A stretch of 64,000 nt of DNA. It comes from Acidobacteriota bacterium. GTDB lineage: Bacteria > Acidobacteriota > Terriglobia > Bryobacterales > Bryobacteraceae. The translations under genes and the position numbers were made by a program. The stretch's first letter is position 1; the number at the start of each line of letters is the position of its first letter. This document shows positions 10,346 through 19,876 of the stretch, in pieces. The notes beneath the pieces are model-generated. The model saw only the letters and a list, made by a program, of their open reading frames with translations, did not search any database and had not been told where the DNA came from. The stretch spans positions 112,997 through 176,996 of the forward strand of contig JAFDVS010000019.1 of the NCBI GenBank assembly GCA_018268935.1. Reading direction: 5' to 3'.

Positions 10346-11731
10346 ATGACAATAGTAGAAGCCGCCGCGGCTATCCGTCAGGGGAAGGTCACTTCCCGCG
10401 CTCTCACCGAACAGTGCCTCTCCACAATCGGCCAATTACAGCCCAAGCTCAATGCGTTCATCACCATTTTAGGTAAAGAAGCACTTTCCCAAGCCAGCCA
10501 GATGGACGCCGAATTACAGCAGGGCCATGATCGCGGCCCGCTCCACGGAATCCCCATCGCCTTGAAGGATGTATTTGAAACCAAAGGCATTCGAACCACC
10601 TGTGGGTCCAAACTGTTTGAGCACAACATCCCGCAGCGCGACTCCGCCGTCACCGAGAAACTCGCCACGGCAGGGTGCGTGCTCCTCGGCAAAACCGGAA
10701 TGCATGAACTGGCTTACGGCATCACCTCCAACAACCCCCACTTTGGCACGATCCGCAACCCCTGGAACCCCGATCACGTGCCTGGAGGGTCCAGCGGCGG
10801 ATCAGGCGCGGCCGTCGCCACCGAAATGTGCTTCATGGCCATGGGCAGCGACACCGGCGGTTCCATCCGCATCCCTGCTTCCTTCTGTGGAACTGTTGGA
10901 TTAAAACCTACTTATGGGCGTGTTAGCCGATACGGGGTGATGCCGCTCGACTTCTCCCTCGACCATATGGGGCCCCTCACCCGCTCCGTCCGCGATGCAG
11001 CCGTCGTCCTTCAGGCGCTCGCTGGCCACGACTCACGAGACCACACTTGTAGTAATCGCCAGGTGGACTCCTACTTCCCCACCGAAACTGCATCACTCGC
11101 CCGGATTAGAATCGGTATTCCGGAAAATTTCTACTTTGATCGTAGCCACCCGGCTATCGTTGCTGCCACCCAGAAAATGGCAATGAAAGCCGAGCAGCTT
11201 GGTGCGACTCTCGTTCCCATTCGTGTTCCTGACATCGCTGGCCTCAATGCCATCAGCCGCATCATTCTCTTTGCGGAAGCCACAGCCACTGTTGAGCCCT
11301 ACTTAAATAGAAGATCCGAGTTCGGTCCCGACATCCTCGCCCTGTTTGATCAGGGAAAGTATATCCCGGCCACTGAATACGTCCAGGCCCAGCGGCTACG
11401 CCGGGTCTTTCAGCTCGAGTTCGCCCGCATCCTCGCCGCCGTCGACCTGATTCTCACGCCCACCACTCCGAATGTTGCCCCACGTATTGGAGAGAACACC
11501 GTCCGGTTCGGCGAGTTGGAGGAGGATGCACGCCTTGCTTCCACCAGGTTCGTTCGTGGAATCAATATGTTAGGCCTTCCCGCCCTGTCCATTCCCTGTG
11601 GCTTGGCTGACGGCCTCCCCATCAGCACGCAACTCATTGGTGATGCCTTCGCCGAAGCCCTCGTCCTCCGCGTTGGAGCAGCCCTCGAAGAAGCTTCCGA
11701 CCATCGCCATCTGCGCCCATCCGGTCTATAA
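10346..11731 (+). CDS. Amidase of the amidase-signature family (GatA-like)
   Basis: 461 residues. The amidase signature is complete: the catalytic Lys in [10 protein letters not shown], the Gly/Ser-rich [12 protein letters not shown], and the nucleophile region [15 protein letters not shown], giving the Ser-cisSer-Lys triad. It hydrolyses an amide, and the family includes the GatA subunit of Asp/Glu-tRNA amidotransferase. No gatB or gatC is present here, so a stand-alone amidase is equally likely. ATG at 10346 was chosen because AAAGGAG lies at 10327-10333; an upstream in-frame start at 10310 would overlap the small gene. Cytoplasmic, no signal peptide. Confidence 0.88.
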   Translation: MTIVEAAAAIRQGKVTSRALTEQCLSTIGQLQPKLNAFITILGKEALSQASQMDAELQQGHDRGPLHGIPIALKDVFETKGIRTTCGSKLFEHNIPQRDSAVTEKLATAGCVLLGKTGMHELAYGITSNNPHFGTIRNPWNPDHVPGGSSGGSGAAVATEMCFMAMGSDTGGSIRIPASFCGTVGLKPTYGRVSRYGVMPLDFSLDHMGPLTRSVRDAAVVLQALAGHDSRDHTCSNRQVDSYFPTETASLARIRIGIPENFYFDRSHPAIVAATQKMAMKAEQLGATLVPIRVPDIAGLNAISRIILFAEATATVEPYLNRRSEFGPDILALFDQGKYIPATEYVQAQRLRRVFQLEFARILAAVDLILTPTTPNVAPRIGENTVRFGELEEDARLASTRFVRGINMLGLPALSIPCGLADGLPISTQLIGDAFAEALVLRVGAALEEASDHRHLRPSGL

Positions 11732-11757
11732 TTCTCAACAGACGGAGGTTTACGTGT

Positions 11758-13062
11758 ATGCCTTTCAGCCGGCGTCAATTTCTACAGCAGAGCGGGTTCG
11801 CCGCTGCAGCCGCGCAATCGGCGCCTGCGGCGAATGACCGAATTCAGGTCGGTGTGATCGGCACCGGGGCCAGATCACATGAACTGATGCAAGCGCTTCT
11901 ATCGTTACCCTCCTCCCAGATCGTTGGCGTCAGCGACGCCTACACCGGCCGCGTCGCCCGCGCCCTGGAGCGAGTGGGCAAAAGCGCCAAGTCCTATCCA
12001 TCCTACAAGGACATCCTCGCCGACAAATCGATCGACGCCGTTGTCGTTGCCACCCCTGACCACTGGCATAAGACAATGGTCCTCGAAGCCTTGGCTGCGG
12101 GTAAGGATGTCTACTGCGAAAAGCCGCTTACCTACCGCTCCACGGAGGGTCTGGAGATCATCGCCGCCGCCAACCAGACCGGCCGCATCGTACAAGTCGG
12201 TAGCCAAGGCATCAGCTCTCTCACACAAATGAAAGCAAGGGACTTGGTCCGGGCAGGCAAGCTTGGCCGCGTCACCATGATCCGTGCCGCCTACAATCGT
12301 AATAGTGCCTCCGGCGCCTGGATCTACCCCATTCCGCCGGACGCCTCTGCAAAGACCGTGAACTGGGATGCCTTCCTCGGCTCCGCCCCCAAGCGTCCCT
12401 TCAGCCTCGAGCGATTCTTCCGCTGGCGTTGCTACGAAGACTACTCCGGTGGCATCGCCACCGATTTGTTCGTCCACCTCTGCACCACCATTCACTTCCT
12501 CATGGACGCCAAGGCGCCGAGCCGCGTCATGGCAATGGGACAGCTATACCGCTGGACCAACAGCCGCGATGTACCCGACACCCTTAATGCAGTCCTGGAA
12601 TACCCCGAGGGTTTCACCGTAAACCTCAGTTCCACCTTCAACAACCAGCTCTCCGCCGAAGGCAATTTCCAAATCTTGGGCACCGAGGGCAGTATTCTCC
12701 TCGGAGGCGGCATGACCTTCCAGCGCGAAAAGGCGGAAGAGGACAACCGCTGGATTGTGGAGAGCTGGCCATCCAAGCTGGAAGAGGAGTACTACAAAAA
12801 TCCTAAAATCCGCGAAACCGAACTCCCCGGCACACGCAAACCGGCTATCCACACCGTCAGTGAGCAGTTCCAGTCCGAGGGCGCGGATTCCACCATCACC
12901 CACCTGGCCGGGTGGCTCGAATCCATCCGCACTCGGAAGTCCCCTTACGAAAATGCCCTTACCGGCCATCGCGCCGCTGCCTGCGCCCACATGGTGAACC
13001 TGTCGGTGAAGCAAAAGCGCATGGTGGAATGGGATTTCCAGAAGGACGATATAAAGGCCTGA
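11758..13062 (+). CDS. Tat-exported Gfo/Idh/MocA-family oxidoreductase
   Basis: 434 residues. It has an N-terminal twin-arginine signal (SRRQFLQQSGFAAAAAQ), then a Rossmann NAD(P)-binding motif (VGVIGTGARS), ATPDHWH and the catalytic EKP motif (DVYCEKPL). The C-terminal half is the Gfo/Idh/MocA alpha/beta domain. Such enzymes oxidise or reduce sugars and cyclitols, and the Tat signal implies folding with the cofactor before export. GGAGG lies at 11744-11748. It follows the amidase by 26 bases and may belong to its operon. Substrate unknown. Confidence 0.88.
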   Translation: MPFSRRQFLQQSGFAAAAAQSAPAANDRIQVGVIGTGARSHELMQALLSLPSSQIVGVSDAYTGRVARALERVGKSAKSYPSYKDILADKSIDAVVVATPDHWHKTMVLEALAAGKDVYCEKPLTYRSTEGLEIIAAANQTGRIVQVGSQGISSLTQMKARDLVRAGKLGRVTMIRAAYNRNSASGAWIYPIPPDASAKTVNWDAFLGSAPKRPFSLERFFRWRCYEDYSGGIATDLFVHLCTTIHFLMDAKAPSRVMAMGQLYRWTNSRDVPDTLNAVLEYPEGFTVNLSSTFNNQLSAEGNFQILGTEGSILLGGGMTFQREKAEEDNRWIVESWPSKLEEEYYKNPKIRETELPGTRKPAIHTVSEQFQSEGADSTITHLAGWLESIRTRKSPYENALTGHRAAACAHMVNLSVKQKRMVEWDFQKDDIKA

Positions 13063-13116
13063 TCCCTCACCTAAGGTTCCCCCTAGCCTAATCTTCCGCG
13101 CCTCCCGGTCCGATCT

Positions 13117-13800
13117 ATGGAATGGATCGTGGACCCTATTACTGTATTCGCCTCCGAATCGCAGCCTATCGTGCTCGAAGGCTTGCGCCGCGTCTTGGAC
13201 CGCGCGCAAGACTTGTCCCTCGTCGGCTCTACGGCATCGCAGCCGGAAGCGCTGGAGCGGATCGCCGAACTTCGCCCCGCCATCGTCCTCATGGACCAGA
13301 CGGGCGGCCTGAAGAATTCCTTCCGCTTCCTCACTGACGTCAAAACTGCGTCGCCTAACTCCTTTCCTGTCTTATGGATCGTGGACTTGCCGGAGGTCGA
13401 GTGCTTCCGCGCCCTGCAACTCGGCGCGCGCGGAATCCTCAAAAAGTCGCTGCCCCCTACCCTTATCCTCGACTGCCTCCGTGCAGTCGCCAAGGGCAGT
13501 GTCTGGATCGAACATACGCTCTCCGGCCAGGTAGCGGGATTCCTCAATCGCAGGCAAACACCAAGGTTGACCCCGCGTGAGCGTGAAATCGTGAGCTGCC
13601 TCTGCCGTGGCATGCGCAACAAAGAGATCGCCACGGAGCTGTCCATCACCCCCGGCACAGTTAAGGTCCATCTCATGCATATATTTGAAAAGACGGGCGT
13701 AAAAGACCGCTTCGAATTGGCGGTCCATGGCCGCAAGCTGCTCGGAGTGGAAACCGCCGAAGACGGACAGGCGGATTCCGCCTTCTCCGTCGGTACCTGA
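13117..13800 (+). CDS. LuxR/NarL-type response regulator, orphan
   Basis: 227 residues. The receiver domain (about residues 7-125) keeps the likely phosphoacceptor Asp in AIVLMDQT and the Lys in GILKKS, but the usual acidic pair near the N-terminus is Glu-Ser (FASESQPIV), so magnesium binding may be altered. The C-terminal LuxR helix-turn-helix is complete (LTPREREIVSCLCRGMRNKEIA ... TVKVHLMHIF). No histidine kinase is adjacent. It lies between a Gfo/Idh gene and a membrane-protein gene, all on the same strand; the targets are not visible. Confidence 0.88.
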   Translation: MEWIVDPITVFASESQPIVLEGLRRVLDRAQDLSLVGSTASQPEALERIAELRPAIVLMDQTGGLKNSFRFLTDVKTASPNSFPVLWIVDLPEVECFRALQLGARGILKKSLPPTLILDCLRAVAKGSVWIEHTLSGQVAGFLNRRQTPRLTPREREIVSCLCRGMRNKEIATELSITPGTVKVHLMHIFEKTGVKDRFELAVHGRKLLGVETAEDGQADSAFSVGT

Positions 13801-13830
13801 CCTCACTCGCACCCCGGAGGATCTTTCCCA

Positions 13831-15504
13831 GTGGCCCATTCGATCGACGCACGTACCGATGTCACCTCGCCCCAGGTAGGTGTAAGCTCCCCCGTCGCCC
13901 GCTTCTTCCTTCCCTCGTTCTCCGACCTGTTGTTCATTGCCGTTCTCATCTGGCTCTTCGCCGCCGGCAGTGCCGGCTGGCTGGCGCTGCTCGCGGATGG
14001 AGATACCGGATGGCATATCCGGACCGGCGAGTGGGTGCTCCAAAACGGAGCCGTGCCCCGTACGGATATTTTCTCCTTTAGCCGCGCAGGAGATGCGTGG
14101 TTTGCCTGGGAATGGCTCTCCGATGTGGTTTTCGCGCTCCTTCATCAACTCGCGGGTCTGAAAGCATTGGTATTGGTCACGGGCATCATCCTCACCGCCG
14201 CGGGAACGCTCCTGTTCCGCCACATGATGTGGCGTGGCGCCACCCCGTTCGCGGCGTTAGTCCTTGCCCTTCTCGCCTTTGGCGCATCGACCGTGCATCA
14301 TCTCGCGCGCCCTCACATGTTTACGTTGTTCGGCATGACCGCCGGCTTGTGGCTGATTGATGGCGATCGCCGCCGCCACACGCCTTGGGTTTGGGCCTTA
14401 GTCCCGGCCACTGCCGTCTGGACGAACTTGCATGGCGGCTTCCTCGGCCTGGTGGCTTGTCTCGGGCTATTAGTGGTTGGCGAAACCCTCGAAGCCGGCT
14501 GGAAAGTCTGGCAGGATGGCGCGGCATGGGATTTGTCTCGGGTGAAGCGCTATGGGCTGCTCGCCGCACTCTGCACCGCGGCCTCTCTTGCCAACCCCTA
14601 CGGCTGGAACCTTCATCTGCACGTCTTCCAATACATGCGCTCCGACTTCATCAAGGACAGTGTCCAGGAGTTTCAATCCCCCTCCTTCCGCACCGAAAGC
14701 ATGATGCAATTCGAAATGGTGCTGCTTGCCGCCCTCATTTCGGTCGGCTGGCTGCTCGCTCAGCGCCAGGTTACCGCAGTCCTGTGGATCCTGTTCTGGG
14801 CCCATAACTCGCTCACCAGCGTCCGCCACGTGCCGATCTTCATGATCGTTGCCTCCCCATGGGTGGCTATGGCCCTGACGGAACTGTGGAATCGGTACCT
14901 GGCGGCCGCGCCCCGCGCCAGCACCCGTGGGATTCTCGCCAGCCTCGCCCAGGACATGCGCCCCGGCTGCGTCCGCACGAGTGCCTGGATCGGTCTGGTT
15001 CTCCTCGCGTTCCTCGTATTGCCTGAGAAAACAATGCATTGGCCGTCTGATTTTCCCGATGTCAAATTCCCGGCGAAAATGACCGCCAAATATTCGCAGA
15101 AACTCCTCCGCGGCCGTGTGCTCACCATGGACCAGTGGGCGGACTATCTCATCTACCACAACTACCCGAAGCAGCGCGTCTTCATCGATGGCCGCAGCGA
15201 CTTTTACGGCAAAGACCTCGGCGGCGACTACATGAAGCTCATGCAGGGTCATTCCGAGTGGCGAAAACTGCTCGACAAATACGGCTTTGACGTCGTTCTC
15301 AGCCCCAACGGCTGGTCCCTGGCTTCCTTGCTCAAGCAGAGCCCGGAATGGCGCCTGGTGGAGGATGACGGCATGGCGCTCCTTTTCGAACGGACGCAGA
15401 AATCAGGCACTAATGCTCCAGTACCTTCTGCCTATTCGGAGCCGTCTTCCCAGAAAAAAGCCCTGACAATATCTAATGAAAACCCCCGACCCGGCCGAAC
15501 TTAG
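13831..15504 (+). CDS. Multi-pass membrane protein with GT-C-like N-terminal motif
   Basis: 557 residues with about ten transmembrane helices and a C-terminal soluble segment. The first periplasmic loop reads DGDTGWHIRTGEWVLQNG, a motif found in uncharacterised membrane proteins related to polyprenol-dependent glycosyltransferases. The C-terminus contains MDQWADYLIYHNYPKQRVFIDGRSDFYG, recurring in the same group. The start is GTG at 13831 with GGAGG at 13816-13820. Catalytic activity is unproven. It directly precedes the Tad pilus cluster, so a role in surface glycosylation or pilus modification is possible but only inferred. Confidence 0.7.
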   Translation: MAHSIDARTDVTSPQVGVSSPVARFFLPSFSDLLFIAVLIWLFAAGSAGWLALLADGDTGWHIRTGEWVLQNGAVPRTDIFSFSRAGDAWFAWEWLSDVVFALLHQLAGLKALVLVTGIILTAAGTLLFRHMMWRGATPFAALVLALLAFGASTVHHLARPHMFTLFGMTAGLWLIDGDRRRHTPWVWALVPATAVWTNLHGGFLGLVACLGLLVVGETLEAGWKVWQDGAAWDLSRVKRYGLLAALCTAASLANPYGWNLHLHVFQYMRSDFIKDSVQEFQSPSFRTESMMQFEMVLLAALISVGWLLAQRQVTAVLWILFWAHNSLTSVRHVPIFMIVASPWVAMALTELWNRYLAAAPRASTRGILASLAQDMRPGCVRTSAWIGLVLLAFLVLPEKTMHWPSDFPDVKFPAKMTAKYSQKLLRGRVLTMDQWADYLIYHNYPKQRVFIDGRSDFYGKDLGGDYMKLMQGHSEWRKLLDKYGFDVVLSPNGWSLASLLKQSPEWRLVEDDGMALLFERTQKSGTNAPVPSAYSEPSSQKKALTISNENPRPGRT

Positions 15505-15817
15505 TATTGGAGACCGCATCCCAAATGAAGCCGGGCAAGTCGCACCTGTTAGATCTCGATGGCGTTGCCGCGCACCCCTCTCTGCCTGCTGATACCAGCG
15601 CTGGAACGTGGTGCCTGCCTTCAGGCCGCGCCTTAGCCGAGTTCGCCCTCAATGGCGGCTTTGCCGCTCCCCGAGTATGGCTGGGCTTGACGCCAAATCA
15701 GCGGACGCCCATTGTTAGCCATCCCTCCGCTTCAGGCGACACCGACGCCTACACTCCTCATCATCGCCGCCGCGATTCTCGTGACTTTCCCTCCTCTCAT
15801 GCTGTCGAGGAGCGGTA
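15505..15817 (+). other. Gap before the Tad cluster, no confident gene
   Basis: This is the place where a Flp pilin gene would be expected before cpaA, but no frame shows a prepilin cleavage site followed by the usual Glu/Tyr-containing hydrophobic helix. One open frame (ATG at 15525, ending in TAA overlapping the cpaA ATG at 15818) would give 97 residues without recognised similarity. Another frame (from TTG 15712) has one hydrophobic run (LLIIAAAILVTF). Neither has a good ribosome-binding site. The stop/start overlap with cpaA gives weak support to the first. Confidence 0.4.
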
Positions 15818-16267
15818 ATGTCGGTTCAGGTTCTCATCGCCGTACTCCTCGGTCTCGCCGCCACTGTCGAGGATCTCTGGCGCCGCAATATCTCTAACTG
15901 GATTCCCCTCAGCGCCCTGATTGCCGGCTTCGCCTGGCATATCGCCGAATTCGGATGGCGTGGCGCGGGCTCTGCTGCCGCGGGCGCAGGCGTTGGATTC
16001 CTCGTGTTCCTGGTCTTTTACCTCCTCGGTGGCATGGGTGGTGGAGACGTGAAATTAATGTCCGGCTTCGGCGCCCTCCTGGGCGTCAGCCGGCTGATCG
16101 AAGCGGCCATTTGGACCGCAATCATCGGAGCGGTGCTGGCCGCATTGGTGATCGCCTGGAGCGCATTCCGCCAGTGGGTGAAGAAGGATGGAGCGAAGAA
16201 GCCTCTCGCCATCCCTTATGCTCCAGCGATTACAGCCGGGGTTTGGCTTTCTCTGGTACCCCGCTAA
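15818..16267 (+). CDS. cpaA: Prepilin peptidase CpaA/TadV
   Basis: 149-residue A24-type aspartic prepilin peptidase of the Tad system. It removes the leader from Flp-type prepilins at the inner membrane. The two catalytic Asp are visible: one in ATVEDLWRR near residue 19, the other in GGMGGGDVKLM (the GxGD motif). About five transmembrane helices. AGGAG lies just upstream of the ATG. First gene of a cpaA-B-C-E-F-tadB-C cluster on one strand. Confidence 0.9.
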   Translation: MSVQVLIAVLLGLAATVEDLWRRNISNWIPLSALIAGFAWHIAEFGWRGAGSAAAGAGVGFLVFLVFYLLGGMGGGDVKLMSGFGALLGVSRLIEAAIWTAIIGAVLAALVIAWSAFRQWVKKDGAKKPLAIPYAPAITAGVWLSLVPR

Positions 16268-16321
16268 AGAAAGTTCCAGCAAATGACGATCAAAGCACAG
16301 TTGGCTTAGGAAGGTGACTTT

Positions 16322-17212
16322 ATGGATCGCAGGTTTTTAACAGTTCTCGGAGTCAGCCTGTTGTTCGCGCTGGTGGTCTCCAGTCTCTTTTATCAGATGA
16401 CGGCGCGCGCCGGAGCCTCCAAGAAGCCCGATCAGGGTGAATTGAAGGACCTCGTAGTGGCTGCCAAGCCCCTCGCCGTCGGTATCACTGTCAAACCCAC
16501 CGATGTCAAGGTGACGAAGGTATCCAATGACCAGTTCCCGAAGATGGGCTTCAGCAAAGTGGAAGAAGTCATCGACCGGCCGGTGGTCAGCAACATCCTT
16601 CTTGATGAACCCTTGCTCGAAGGCCGCCTCGCCGCCCGCGGCAGTGGCCTCGGCATCGCGCCCATCATCCCTGTCGGCATGCGCGCCGTCACCGTCCGCG
16701 TCAATGACGTCGTCGGTGTCGCCGGCTTCGTCATGCCCGGCATGCGCGTCGACATCCTCGTGACCGGCCGTCCGCCGGGACATCAGGATAACAATTCCAA
16801 GACCGTCACCGTCTTGCAGAACATCCTCGTGCTCACGGCGGGCACCACCATTCAGCCCGATGCCCGCGGCCAGGCGATCAACGCCCCCAACGTGACGCTT
16901 CTGGTCACTCCTGACCAGGCCGAGTTGCTCACCTTGGCGAGCAGCGAGGGACGCATCCAGCTCGTGCTCCGCAATGGCTCCGATCAGTCCATCGAAAAAA
17001 CTGCCGGACGTCAGGTTTCCGAACTCTATGGCGCCGCTCCCAAACAACAGCAAGCGCTCGCCGCTCCGCGGCCTCGTCCTGTGAAGCAAGTGGTTGTGGC
17101 TCAGGCTCCGGCCCCGCCGCCTCCTCCACCTGCCCCGCCGGTCGATCAGATCGTGGTCATCCGCGGCAATCAAAAATCCGTGGAAACCGTTTCCAACTTA
17201 AAGAACAACTAG
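16322..17212 (+). CDS. cpaB: Pilus assembly protein CpaB/RcpC
   Basis: 296 residues. An N-terminal membrane anchor (LTVLGVSLLFALVVSSLFY) is followed by a SAF domain (about residues 45-110, VVAAKPLAVGITVKPTDVKV) and the RcpC/CpaB domain with VNDVVGVAGFVMPGMRVDIL. A Pro-rich region (APPPPPPAPP) lies near residue 270, before the C-terminus. CpaB is a periplasmic component that stabilises the secretin and may contact peptidoglycan through its SAF domain. Usual family length. 22 bases separate it from a 46-base spacer region after cpaA's stop, with GGAAGG near 16310. Confidence 0.9.
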   Translation: MDRRFLTVLGVSLLFALVVSSLFYQMTARAGASKKPDQGELKDLVVAAKPLAVGITVKPTDVKVTKVSNDQFPKMGFSKVEEVIDRPVVSNILLDEPLLEGRLAARGSGLGIAPIIPVGMRAVTVRVNDVVGVAGFVMPGMRVDILVTGRPPGHQDNNSKTVTVLQNILVLTAGTTIQPDARGQAINAPNVTLLVTPDQAELLTLASSEGRIQLVLRNGSDQSIEKTAGRQVSELYGAAPKQQQALAAPRPRPVKQVVVAQAPAPPPPPPAPPVDQIVVIRGNQKSVETVSNLKNN

Positions 17213-17252
17213 CTTACGTCTTGAACTTTCTCATGTGCGGGGAATATCTGCT

Positions 17253-18617
17253 ATGAAGGCAACTTCTCATCTCCGGTCCAGCCTGAGCCTCGCGGCTGCT
17301 CTCAGCCTCTTCGTGACAGGCATCGGCCTCTCGCAATCGGCCGACGATATCAAAGTCGCTCTCGGCAAGAGCGTGGTCATTGACTACCCAGAGGATATCT
17401 CGAGAATCTCCACTTCCAGCCCGGATGTCGTCGACGCAGTCCCGGCAACGACGCGGGAGATCCTTCTCCATGGGAAAGGGCTTGGCGCAGCCACGGTAGT
17501 GGTGTGGTCCAAATCCGGCCAGCGCTCTTTCTATAACGTGAACGTCGAGGTCAATCTGGAACCCATCCGCCGCCTCCTCAAGGAAACCTTCCCCAACGAG
17601 GAAATCCATATTATGGCAGCGCGGGACTCGCTCTCCCTCACGGGTAAAGTCAGCTCCCAGAGCGTCGCCGACCGGGCTGCCGTTCTCGCCACGCCGCTCG
17701 CCAAAAGCATCGTCAACAACCTCCAGGTTGCTGCCTTGCCGATTGAAAAACAAATCGTATTGCGCGTAAAGTTCGCTGAACTGAACCGCAACCGGATTCA
17801 ATCCTTCGGTGTGAACCTGCTCTCCACCGGTGCCCTGAATACCATCGGCCGCACCTCCACCCAGCAGTTCTCCGCCCCGAATGCGACCGATATCCGGTCT
17901 ACGATCCCGGGCCGCAATGAAGGCTTTGGCTCCAACTTCACCATCTCCGACGCCCTGAACATCTTCATGTTCCGCCCCGATCTGAACCTCGGAGCCTTCG
18001 TCAAAGCACTCCAGACCGAAGGTGTGCTGCAGATTCTGGCCGAACCGAACCTGGTTACCACGAACGGAAAAGATGCCAGCTTCCATGTCGGCGGCGAATT
18101 CCCGGTTCCGGTCCTGCAGGGCGGCGGCAACGCCGGCGCTGTCACCATCATGTTCCGCGAGTTCGGCATCCGCCTCAACTTCAACCCCAATATCACCACG
18201 CACAAGACCATCAAGATGCATGTGCGTCCCGAAGTTTCCACTATCGACCTGGCGAACGCAGTGACCTTCAACGGCTTCACCATTCCCGCGCTCTCCACTC
18301 GCAAAATGGAAACCGACATCGAGCTGGGCGAGGGACAGAGCTTCGTCATCGGCGGGCTCATCGACGACCGTGTGAACGACACCATGAGCCGCATCCCCGG
18401 TCTGTCCAACATTCCGATCCTGGGCGCCCTCTTCAAGAGCCGCACCGAGAACAAGACCAAGACCGAACTCGTGGTCATGGTTACTCCCGAAATCACCATG
18501 CCGCTGCAGCGCAGCGATCCGAAACCGTTGCCGGCCTTCCCGCGTGAGTTCATGCCGAACGAAACGCCGAATACGCCTGGCGCCATGTCCAAATCCGCCG
18601 CCCCTCGCAAGAAGTAG
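17253..18617 (+). CDS. cpaC: Secretin CpaC/RcpA of the Tad pilus
   Basis: 454 residues. Signal peptide (LSLAAALSLFVTGIGLSQS), then the pilus-secretin N-terminal domain (GKSVVIDYPEDISRIS), a BON-like segment (about residues 110-165), and the secretin domain (ILAEPNLVTTNGKDASFHVGGEFPVPV to the VMVTPEI end). It forms the outer-membrane channel through which the Flp pilus emerges. The ATG at 17253 was preferred over GTG at 17235 because the signal peptide starts there and GGGGA lies ten bases upstream. Confidence 0.92.
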   Translation: MKATSHLRSSLSLAAALSLFVTGIGLSQSADDIKVALGKSVVIDYPEDISRISTSSPDVVDAVPATTREILLHGKGLGAATVVVWSKSGQRSFYNVNVEVNLEPIRRLLKETFPNEEIHIMAARDSLSLTGKVSSQSVADRAAVLATPLAKSIVNNLQVAALPIEKQIVLRVKFAELNRNRIQSFGVNLLSTGALNTIGRTSTQQFSAPNATDIRSTIPGRNEGFGSNFTISDALNIFMFRPDLNLGAFVKALQTEGVLQILAEPNLVTTNGKDASFHVGGEFPVPVLQGGGNAGAVTIMFREFGIRLNFNPNITTHKTIKMHVRPEVSTIDLANAVTFNGFTIPALSTRKMETDIELGEGQSFVIGGLIDDRVNDTMSRIPGLSNIPILGALFKSRTENKTKTELVVMVTPEITMPLQRSDPKPLPAFPREFMPNETPNTPGAMSKSAAPRKK

Positions 18618-18649
18618 GACGCCATTAGGAGCCGGGGAGATCTATCACC

Positions 18650-19852
18650 ATGCTGCGAAGACCAGGGCGAGAAACGGAGCTGAACGCGATTCTCATTGCG
18701 CCGAATCGCGAATTGGCCGAGTTGTTTCTGTCCACCGTTCCCCGCCTGCACGGATTCCAGATCCTCGGGGACTTACGCAGCTACCCTACGCAGCAAACAC
18801 TGGAAATTCGGCTCCGCCAATTGCAGCCGGAAGTGGCGCTCATCGATCTGGCTACCAACTTTGAAGAAGCAAGCCAGTTGATCCGTTACCTGTCGTCGCT
18901 GAAGCCTCCGGTGCATGTCGTTGGGCTCCACACCCAGAACGACTCTGAGGTCATCCTCCGCTCCGTCCGCCAGGGAGCCTGTGAGTTCCTCTATGCGCCG
19001 TTCGACCTCGCCATCCAGCAGGAAGCCGTGGCCCGGCTGCGCAAACTGAAGCAGCCCGACGGCAATGCCGAGCAGGACGCCGGCAAAGTTACCGTATTCT
19101 CCAGTTGCAAACCGGGTTCGGGGGCATCCACGCTGGCTACCCAGACCGCTTTCGCCCTGAAACGGGCCACCGGACGGCGAGTCCTCCTCGCCGACTTCGA
19201 CCTTACGGGAGGCTCCATCGGCTTCTTCCTCAAGGTCAACCAGAAGAGTTCTCTTATCGATGTGCTTGCCGATGGCCAGTTGGACGTCGGCCGCTGGGCG
19301 AATCACACCGTCAGTTGCGGTGGAGTCGACATCCTTACCGCGCCGGACACGCCCTTCATGAAGTCCATCGATCCCGTGCGCGTCCAGGAAGTGCTTCAGT
19401 ACATGCGCTTCCTTTATGACTGGATCGTCATCGACCTGCCGTCGATCTTCCAGCGCTTGAGCATGCTCGCCGTCTCCGACGCCGACCGTGCTTTCCTGGT
19501 TTCCACCAGCGAGTTGCCCAGCCTTCATCTGACCCGCAAGGCAATTTCGCAATTGACTCAGTTGGGGTTTGGCAAGGACCGGTTCAATGTCGTCGTCAAT
19601 CGTGTCAGCAAACGCGATGGGCTCGCCGGAACCGACCTCGGCAAGCTTTTCGATTGCCCCGTCCACGCCAGTTTTCCCAATGACTATTTTTCACTGCACC
19701 GGGTGATCACTCTCGGCCGGCCGCTGGCCGCGGATTGCGAACTCGGCAAGGCTATCGAAAATCTGGCCCATAAAATCACCGGAGCCGCGGCTGCCGATAA
19801 GAAGAAATTGAGCGGAGTACTGAACGCCAAACCGGTGTTCTCGGAAACGTAA
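18650..19852 (+). CDS. cpaE: CpaE/TadZ-like ATPase, pilus localisation
   Basis: 400 residues. The N-terminal half is a degenerate receiver-like domain (about residues 10-130) without a clear phosphoacceptor. The C-terminal half is a MinD/ParA-type ATPase starting at KVTVFSSCKPGSGASTLATQ: a deviant Walker A in which the lysine of the usual GK[ST] is Ala, as is common in CpaE/TadZ. The Walker A' equivalent is VLLADFDLTGG. TadZ-type proteins position the Tad machine at a cell site. GGGGAGA precedes the start. 32 bases follow cpaC. Confidence 0.88.
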   Translation: MLRRPGRETELNAILIAPNRELAELFLSTVPRLHGFQILGDLRSYPTQQTLEIRLRQLQPEVALIDLATNFEEASQLIRYLSSLKPPVHVVGLHTQNDSEVILRSVRQGACEFLYAPFDLAIQQEAVARLRKLKQPDGNAEQDAGKVTVFSSCKPGSGASTLATQTAFALKRATGRRVLLADFDLTGGSIGFFLKVNQKSSLIDVLADGQLDVGRWANHTVSCGGVDILTAPDTPFMKSIDPVRVQEVLQYMRFLYDWIVIDLPSIFQRLSMLAVSDADRAFLVSTSELPSLHLTRKAISQLTQLGFGKDRFNVVVNRVSKRDGLAGTDLGKLFDCPVHASFPNDYFSLHRVITLGRPLAADCELGKAIENLAHKITGAAAADKKKLSGVLNAKPVFSET

Positions 19853-19876
19853 AACGACTAGGGGTAGTGGAGAAAC

